The notes under the pieces: generated by a model | What the model was told of the DNA's origin: nothing | Database searches by the model: none | What the model saw: only the letters and a program-made list of their open reading frames with translations | Shown here: piece by piece, positions 61,201 through 64,000 of the stretch | Numbering within the stretch: position 1 is the stretch's first letter | Layout of the letters: each line of letters starts with the position of its first letter | Program-made: the position numbers and the translations under genes | Origin: Vigna angularis | Taxonomy: Eukaryota; Streptophyta; Magnoliopsida; Fabales; Fabaceae | Direction of reading: 5' to 3' | NCBI RefSeq assembly: GCF_016808095.1 | Contig: NC_068976.1 | Span: forward strand, 23,344,371 to 23,408,370 | DNA length: 64,000 nt

Positions 61201-62613
61201 TTGTATACATACATATATATATACACAAACACAAACACGTATATACGTCAGCTGAGAATACATAATCACTGATTTTTCATCACTTTAAGTAGCACAAACA
61301 GTTTTGGCATTGGGGTTCCTTAAACAAGGTCTACAGTTCAATCCCTGGCTTGGACACAAAGTTAAGGTACTACTTTACCTCAAAAATTGTGACCCACTAC
61401 GAGGGAGACTACACCTCCTGGTTATACCAAAAAGGAATAAAACCCGCTCCAGTTATAATATAATCCTCTTCCATCTGCTCTACTATTATTAGATGGTCCA
61501 ATTATAGAAACATCTACAGACATTCTTCTACGCTTATATTCATAATTTAACAGAACACAAAAAGTAAGATGAACAGACTAAGATACAACAAAAACCTCTT
61601 ACTATTGCACAAGTAACATGTTCACCAATGGACAAATTCTAATCAAGAAAAAGAGTGAAAGCACAACTAACCTTTTGCAATGCCTGCCGGAAATGTTCCA
61701 CAGGTGAAGCAGTTTTTGATATTTGACGCGCAGAAGTCTTCTTCAGTAGCTACAATGAGGTACATAAACCGTACAACAATGAGCTGCATTTCCAATATAT
61801 TTGGAAGATAAAAGTCACACTCAAAAAACTACGACGTTTCAGTCGGCAACATTGCAAGTGTCAATAATTAATTACAAGCGCCAAAAGAAAGATCAAAATA
61901 CTCCAGACAGCTTCACTCGCAACACACATTCTGCTGAAAACTTAACGATTCTTCTCTTAAACACAGGGTTTAAGAAAACTCGCAAGCGAAAATCAATTCA
62001 AGTTTCGGTGCAAAAGCAACGGAACTATAGAGGAGGTGATGAACGAATCACACGCTAAAAGTTTTAGTAAGCAACATTACAAGGAGAAATTAGTAATTAC
62101 AAGCACTACAAGAGCAAACAGAAAGATCTAGGGACTCGAACCAGCATTTTTCGCCACACACATTACTCACAAAAATAAAATAAAAGTAAAAATAAAAAAC
62201 TAAACGATTCTTCACTTTCCGGAAACTCGCAAGTGAAAACGAACATTGCATAATGAAACGTAAGTATATTCTATAGAGAAGAGGATAAAAAGGAAGCGAA
62301 CCCTGTCGAGTAAAATGTTAGGGAACAAGTTGGTGTTGGTGAGGTAGTGGCCGCAGCAAGGGCAATCGTTCTTGTTGCGGAGGTGAGTGATGATGCACAT
62401 GTAACAGAAGCTGTGGCCGCACGCGGTAAGGAACGCGTCCTTGATGATCTGCATGCAAATCGGACAGAGAAAGTCCCTGTCCGGCTCCGACGTGGAGGCC
62501 GGGAACGTGTCACCAGATGCGGCGGCGGATGCGCCTGTGTCGGCGGCGGCGGCTCTGGAAGCCTCCGGTTTGACGACGGCGGGGACGAGAGGCCCCGCGG
62601 AGAGCTCTTCCAT
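37219..62613 (-). CDS. COP1: COP1, E3 ubiquitin-protein ligase, complete gene of 13 exons
   Basis: COP1 is the RING E3 that, with SPA proteins in CUL4 complexes, marks HY5, CO and other light-signalling factors for degradation in darkness; it shuttles between cytosol and nucleus. Exons: 62302-62613, 61672-61749, 56070-56225, 55544-55903, 54127-54284, 53670-53735, 46967-47045, 46127-46282, 45884-45982, 45509-45613, 37867-38046, 37458-37568 and 37219-37389. All junctions are GT-AG and phases agree, giving 676 codons (Arabidopsis COP1 has 675). Seen: a C3HC4 RING with Cys50, 53, 65, 70, 73, 84, 87 and His67; a coiled coil at about 121-225 ([20 protein letters not shown]); a bipartite NLS at about 295-315 (RKKR...QKRR); and WD40 repeats from about 370 to the C-terminal [10 protein letters not shown]. 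No stop or frameshift. Coding exons total about 2 kb of 25.4 kb because introns 2, 6 and 10 hold transposons. Whether these affect splicing is unknown. Confidence 0.97.
39314..39643 (+). repeat. 5' LTR of the gag-only element
   Basis: Contains a TATAAATAG promoter-like motif (about 39410-39420). Compared with the 3' LTR it has an extra AACTGCCTT unit and a 20-bp duplication around GGGAGGTTAGGCTCTCTAGA. Confidence 0.9.
39720..41324 (+). CDS. Retrotransposon Gag polyprotein (534 codons)
   Basis: An N-terminal Glu/Arg-rich coiled-coil-like part (about residues 1-150) precedes a retrotransposon gag domain at about 185-345: [47 protein letters not shown] and [10 protein letters not shown]. Gag would form the virus-like particle. 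The C-terminal third has no zinc knuckle (no CxxCxxxxHxxxxC). Instead it has a 51-residue tandem repeat (starting near 40741, 40894 and 41047 at DNA level, period 153 bp) with motifs like RSEDKCYSP and [12 protein letters not shown]. The frame is open throughout, which argues for recent insertion. It stops at 41324, and a second frame with the Gag tail starts downstream. Confidence 0.85.
   Translation: MEGRDNSWERRISEQKRELAEWRRNMQEMRQETRELLRVLGGRVGNQEKGLEGSPGFVDEDQHTVNENQRRRRECSGEERERRQRGEKLKALEGRMEEQMATMEPSMDGQKAEMESSREEMKVKTAAIRQESAATRQDLQEVRRLSGGRHSIQGELFDNSQAPVNTNRSTRHKDEIGGGEGERFNWRKRVELPVFEGLDPLNWINWAERFFEFQGVAEEEKVRLAYVRMEGSAGYWVKAWKEKANNRSWDGLKEALVIRFGAIVERLTTLRQMGTVDEYVQYFKILAGRTKRVSNEQLLGYFLAGLKEDIRNQVRQHELQEWMVAMRIARDVEEFQRVAERSEDKCYSPYRSGVAEQSEAIEDQLFGGRTCGEVTRSEANCYKPSRSKVVERSEDKCYSPCRSGVAERSEAIEDKSSWGRTSGEVTRSKADRYNPSRSRVTERSEAKRYSPGRSRVAERSVGSEQEKTAGPNGRGLTKPNGLALQAANPRGLKESNGSETNGKELPNPNVKGQEEPNDLTFTIKGRTVLHSTIS
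40741..41100 (+). repeat. 153-bp tandem repeat in the gag ORF, about 2.4 copies
   Basis: GGTCTGAGGACAAGTGCTAT at 40741 and 40894, and a diverged copy at 41047. Being a multiple of three, it keeps the frame. Confidence 0.85.
41422..41859 (+). CDS. Second ORF of the gag-only element with a possible captured DUF632-like fragment
   Basis: In the middle, residues from [20 protein letters not shown] to [11 protein letters not shown] (about 41535-41645) resemble the start of the plant DUF632 domain (proteins such as NRG2, paired with DUF630). They are unlike retroelement Gag. This is followed by [20 protein letters not shown], which is element sequence, because the related gag element at 48307-49490 has the same [13 protein letters not shown] tail without the DUF632-like part. 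So the segment looks like host coding sequence carried by the retroelement. The ORF runs into the 3' LTR. Recognition is from motif memory only and should be checked by search. Confidence 0.55.
   Translation: MKAKEGKVDGRINGRERRMDFVKRWTSEQKNGLVVREAPAEGRELFEALKDIEDHFFRDYNFGKEVTKMLEANKIQEEWKSLEEELPPPKPPDLNWRAVARGFHSYEYTMMKRSHEIKPPVSNLEDKVVWHRGVMLGMESLRVKE
41825..42125 (+). repeat. 3' LTR of the gag-only element
   Basis: Partner of 39314-39643. Ends CCTAACA directly before the GATTT target copy. Confidence 0.9.
42231..43127 (+). mobile_element. Solo LTR, 897 bp, inserted in the intron 10 Copia remnant
   Basis: Starts TGATGTGATC and ends ACACATCA, flanked by the 5-bp duplication AGAAG (42226-42230 and 43128-43132). 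It splits the Copia RT just before its active-site motif. A TATATAAGC promoter-like motif near 42,625 suggests plus orientation. No coding sequence. Confidence 0.82.
47844..48306 (+). mobile_element. Left remnant of an old Copia element (LTR-like)
   Basis: TGTTAGAGATATTTCTCTTT begins an LTR-like stretch with a TATATATAGG motif. A related sequence, TTTTAGAGATATTTCTCTTC, follows a purine tract at about 52,870, suggesting the two are the LTRs of one element that later received the insertions between them. Heavily decayed; boundaries approximate. Confidence 0.4.
48307..48573 (-). repeat. 3' LTR of the truncated gag element
   Basis: Minus-strand TGTTAGGATATAGGG to CAGTAACCTATCA, preceded by AAGGTTGTTCTGCAGCGGGG. 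No target duplication can be tested because the opposite end is lost. Confidence 0.7.
48307..49490 (-). mobile_element. 5'-truncated gag-type LTR element
   Basis: On the minus strand: Gag pieces (49488-48987: [40 protein letters not shown]; then 48929-48678 with the zinc knuckle [14 protein letters not shown] and tail [13 protein letters not shown]), followed by a 267-bp LTR, TGTTAGGATATAG...AACCTATCA (48573 down to 48307). It shares Gag and tail motifs with the gag-only element in intron 10 but has kept the zinc knuckle and has a different LTR. The 5' part, including the other LTR, is missing; it is cut off directly against Copia integrase sequence near 49,490. Confidence 0.75.
50827..52107 (+). 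CDS. Copia reverse transcriptase - RNase H (open remnant, 426 codons)
   Basis: Longest open part of the intron 6 Copia polyprotein. RT active-site motif YVDDI is at about residue 114, RT fingers/palm before it, and RNase H from about 265 (CDADWAGSP) to [15 protein letters not shown]. The upstream RT start ([20 protein letters not shown]) is in the same frame but is cut off by a TAG after QLVAKGYT, so the polyprotein is not functional. Sense strand is opposite to COP1. Confidence 0.85.
   Translation: MAKMTTIRRFFAMAAICHWPLHQLDIKNAFLHGDLEEEVYMEQPPGFVTQGESGMVCKLHRSLYGLKQSPRAWFGKFSSIVQKFGLKRSEADHSVFYYHSSLGKCVYLIVYVDDIVITGNDTVGISQLKEYLCRHFQTKDLGSLKYFLGIEVAQSKDGVVISQRKYALDILQETGIIDCRVDSPMDPNQKLTTEGELFSYPERYRRLVGKLIYLSITRPDLSFAIGVVSQFMQAPCVGHWNAVICIPRYVKKASGQGLLYEEKGSLQVSGYCDADWAGSPMDRRSTTGYCVFLGGNIISWKSKKQNVVARSTAKVEYRAMASLTCELIWVKQFLQELSFCDIQSMKMYCDNQVVLHIASNLVFHERTKHIEIDCHFIREKLLSKEICTEFVGSNDQLADVLTKSLRRPRIEFICSKLGTYNLYAPA
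52115..52311 (+). repeat. 3' LTR of the intron 6 Copia element
   Basis: Follows the purine tract GCTTGAGGGGGAG; starts TGTTAGAATAATTACTG and ends near TTTTAATCTCA. The right end is inferred from where another Copia sequence resumes. Confidence 0.6.
52312..52935 (+). mobile_element. Right remnant of an old Copia element (integrase C-terminus and LTR-like end)
   Basis: The plus frame gives [36 protein letters not shown] and [20 protein letters not shown], a Copia integrase C-terminal block of a family different from the element just upstream. It is followed by decayed sequence and, from about 52,870, an LTR-like start similar to 47844. Probably the other half of the element at 47844-48306. Confidence 0.6.
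58340..59168 (+). repeat. Tandem duplication of about 195 bp in Copia RT, one copy split by a TRIM
   Basis: GATGAAAAGCAAGCTCCTAC (from about 58340) and its repeat GGTGAAAAACAAGCTCCTAC (from about 58977) each continue through GGAAAGAA, TATTGGTTGTAAATAGGTCT and TATGGACCTGACTACAATGA. Copy 1 contains the TRIM at 58422-58843; copy 2 (about 58977-59168) does not. Confidence 0.85.
58422..58843 (+). mobile_element. Intact TRIM (terminal-repeat retrotransposon in miniature), 422 bp
   Basis: Two 120-bp LTRs (58422-58541 and 58724-58843) starting TGTT(A/G)GAAATCCCACATCG. They enclose 182 bp with a perfect Met-tRNA primer site, TGGTATCAGAGC (58542-58553), and a GAGGGGGGG polypurine tract just before the second LTR. 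Flanked by the 5-bp duplication AAGAC (58417-58421 and 58844-58848). Non-coding and mobilised in trans. Confidence 0.93.
59692..60647 (+). mobile_element. 3' end of a Ty3/gypsy element (integrase C-terminus plus 3' LTR)
   Basis: The frame to 60246 gives [69 protein letters not shown] and [20 protein letters not shown]. This is a gypsy integrase C-terminal (GPY/F) region leading into a chromodomain-like tail. Next come a purine tract AAAGGAGGGGAGAG and an LTR at 60339-60647, TGTTAGAAGATGGAGAG...CCTAACA. That LTR closely matches the LTRs of the gag-only element at 39314-42125 in its first 100 bp. The 5' two-thirds of the element are missing, and the left junction is inside Copia RT with about 80 Copia residues lost. 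Confidence 0.85.
60339..60647 (+). repeat. 3' LTR of the gypsy fragment
   Basis: Shares GGAGAGTTTACGAG, AAGGAATAAAACATTAAATG, TGCCTTAGCAGTTAGGA and TTGTATAAATAGCAAATAA with the gag-only element's LTRs, but its 3' half differs. Copia sequence resumes immediately after CCTAACA. Confidence 0.85.
61290..61440 (+). repeat. Possible tRNA-derived SINE remnant
   Basis: GGCATTGGGGTTCCTTAAAC and ACAGTTCAATCCCTGG resemble the A- and B-box region of plant SINEs, followed by about 100 bp of unrelated body. No poly(A) tail or target duplication could be confirmed. Confidence 0.3.
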
Positions 62614-62698
62614 GAGGTTAGTTACTTTTTTTTATCGCAGAGTTGAGGTTGAGAACTTGATAGTTGTTTTGGTTCGGCTTTGGGATTTTGGAGAGAGT

Positions 62699-62739
<41 letters not shown>

Positions 62740-62760
62740 TGTGGGTGTGATGGCTTGCTC
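62614..62760 (-). promoter_or_regulatory. COP1 5' leader with (CT)16 tract
   Basis: The minus-strand leader directly before the COP1 ATG carries a pyrimidine tract (plus strand (GA)16 at 62703-62734), common in plant leaders. No upstream ATG lies between the tract and the start codon. No TATA box is evident, so a Y-patch type core promoter is likely (inference). Confidence 0.55.
62703..62734. repeat. (GA)16 microsatellite in the COP1 leader
   Basis: Uninterrupted 32-base GA run. Ser-Leu repeat frames across it are artefacts. Confidence 0.95.
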
Positions 62761-62827
62761 TTGAGATTTGAGGGAGAGAGGAAGGGAGTGGGGCCCACAT
62801 TGTAGTGATGTGAGGGTGAGAGAACTC

Positions 62828-62833
62828 CACGTG
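62828..62833. promoter_or_regulatory. G-box (CACGTG) upstream of COP1
   Basis: Palindromic CACGTG about 215 bp upstream of the ATG, in CCACGTGACG context, with a second ACGT element (CACGTCA) at 62865-62871. G-boxes bind bZIP and bHLH light-signalling factors (HY5, PIFs), which would suit feedback on COP1; binding is inferred, not shown. Confidence 0.5.
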
Positions 62834-62899
62834 ACGGATACGCTAGCACCATGATGTTGCAAGCCACGTCACAGAATGCCAACCTCCAGTGCTAATATA

Positions 62900-64000
62900 A
62901 ATAAAGCAGAAAATAAAAACATAATGAATATCAACATCTATTTAGTGGTGGATGATACATGAACATTCATTTTTAAAATTATTTTATTAAACAGTTTAGG
63001 ATTGTAGAAAGATAGAAAGGCTGAACGTATAAATATTTTTCTTTTTTATTGTAAGACATGCCCAATAAATAGAAATTTATAGATCTGAGTTGAATATATA
63101 TGAAGAAAATTATTATTTATAATAGTCTATTTTTCTTGAGCAGCCTCTCATTGTACACAAAATTAAATATCTTTTGTCTCAATTTTATAACTTTCTGATA
63201 AAATTCATTAATAATATGTATACAAAAATCAGCACAGTAGATTAAAAGTTGTGCGATTAATTTTCGAATTTATTTTATTTATCCGTTGAGTTTCATGTTT
63301 CTGCTAGACTGTAATCTCGTTTTCCTATAAGATCACACGAAACGGAAGCGGCATATTCGTTATGTTTGGAAGATATAATGGTTATGCATAAAAAGGATAG
63401 CTGTGAGTTTAAGAAAAACAAAATCTGTGATTTTTACAAATTTAAAATTTATTTAAAAAATAAATTACGTAACTTATTGTAACACACTTAAAAAAAAGAT
63501 AGCATCTCTTTATGTTCAATACTTTTTTATCCAAATTAACATTATTTATGACTTTTTCGAATCAACTTTCTAGTCTATTTTGATACTTTTCACATTTTAC
63601 AATTTGTTAGTAGAGGAGAAACTATATTTAATTGACTATTTTTTGAATTTTTGATAATAATAAATATTAGTGTAATTAAATAAGATAAAAAAGTAATAAA
63701 ATAATTATAATTTTCAAAAATCATATATCACTATGAACTATGAACTTTGAGAATGAAAATAATTATTTTTTATAGTAAATATCATTTTAATCTTCCTTAA
63801 AAAGTATCTCTCTTATATTTATTTTTTATTGTGTATTTACCTTTTAATATCGGGATTGACTAAAGTATTTGAAAAAAGAAGTAAAAATTTAGCAAAAAAA
63901 AATATCTATCACATTAAAAATAAAATATCGTTTTAACCATATATGTCAGTGTTAGATAGTTATAATGAATTTGGAAAGTTGACGGGAGATAGCGGTAGCA
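62900..64000. other. AT-rich upstream flank of COP1, nothing recognised
   Basis: Distal promoter or intergenic sequence. No ORF, RNA gene or transposon end was recognised before the window ends. Confidence 0.4.

Larger units (their letters stand above)
56571..61287 (+). mobile_element. Decayed Ty1/copia element in COP1 intron 2, with nested insertions
   Basis: The 5' LTR (about 56571-56735) and 3' LTR (about 61136-61286) share the order CA(T/A)AAAG(C)TGTTTTTGGG, TGTACTTGTAC, CAGC(G/T)GAGAATACA, though much diverged. GTATCAAGAGC after the 5' LTR is a degenerate Met-tRNA primer site. Gag is at 57479-57860 with a zinc-knuckle remnant (QCRYCKRM), RT pieces at 58330-59690, RNase H at 60650-61120 ([18 protein letters not shown], [13 protein letters not shown]). 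Many stops. The interior is broken by a TRIM, a gypsy fragment and a tandem duplication of about 195 bp. LTR ends are approximate. Confidence 0.75.
56226..61671 (-). other. COP1 intron 2 (5.4 kb), filled with nested retrotransposons
   Basis: Donor CAAAAG|GTTAGT at 61671, acceptor ...AATACAG before 56225. About 4.7 kb is a decayed Copia element with a TRIM and a gypsy fragment inside. 56226-56570 is unremarkable intron sequence and 61290-61440 may hold a SINE remnant. Confidence 0.85.

Noticed and set aside
61290..61440. tRNA gene suggested by a GTTCAATCCC B-box-like motif
   Set aside because: No cloverleaf can be drawn around it; at best a SINE remnant, listed as such at low confidence.
62347..62764. 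Plus-strand ORFs overlapping COP1 exon 1 and leader
   Set aside because: They are shadows of the GC-rich COP1 exon 1 and of the GA tract; the minus frame has the clear RING finger.

Overview
This is a eudicot plant nuclear window, most likely a Phaseoleae-type legume. That placement is an inference from the encoded COP1 sequence and the style of the LTR elements; no species-diagnostic marker is present. There is no sign of bacterial or organellar origin: genes are split by GT-AG introns, intergenic DNA is very AT-rich, and most of the rest is transposon. Only three host loci can be supported. They are the 5' part of an atypical dual-specificity phosphatase gene (minus, cut by the left edge), a trans-acting siRNA locus of TAS3 type (plus, about 34.3-34.8 kb), and a complete COP1 photomorphogenesis E3 ligase gene (minus, 62,613 to 37,219).

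Layout. 1-0.9 kb: PFA-DSP phosphatase exons 1-2. 0.9-7.5 kb: AT-rich spacer holding a 519-bp near-palindromic Mutator-like element with a perfect 9-bp target duplication, and a decayed LTR. 7,539-14,329: a 6.8-kb Pack-MULE with about 200-bp terminal inverted repeats and a 9-bp target duplication. It carries decayed copies of an SUVH2/9-type H3K9 methyltransferase gene and of plastid SUFE1, plus a Ty3/gypsy fragment. A solo LTR later landed in the SUFE1 copy (TSD CAACG) and a CACTA element landed in that LTR (TSD CAA). 16,820-19,547: a 2.7-kb solo LTR. 19.5-34.3 kb: AT-rich intergenic DNA without recognisable genes. 34.3-34.8 kb: TAS3, with a TATA box, a 30-codon ORF ending 7 nt before the 5' miR390 site, one tasiARF-like 21-mer, and a 3' miR390 site.

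COP1 is reconstructed here as 13 exons encoding 676 codons: RING, coiled coil, bipartite NLS and WD40 propeller, all open. The gene is stretched to more than 25 kb because introns 2, 6 and 10 are filled with nested retrotransposons. Intron 10 holds a decayed Copia element (minus) split by a gag-only LTR element (plus, TSD GATTT) and a solo LTR (TSD AGAAG). Intron 6 holds Copia and gag-element remnants. Intron 2 holds a decayed Copia element containing an intact TRIM (TSD AAGAC) and the 3' end of a Ty3/gypsy element whose LTR matches the gag-only element in intron 10.

The host loci do not form an operon or obvious functional cluster. TAS3 (auxin response factor silencing) and COP1 (light signalling) are both developmental regulators, but adjacency alone is not evidence of a shared function. 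The most notable observations are the TAS3 architecture (tasiARF register, centrally paired 5' site, bulged 3' site), the doubly nested Pack-MULE with two captured chromatin and Fe-S genes, and the gag-only retroelement that appears to carry a host DUF632-like coding fragment.
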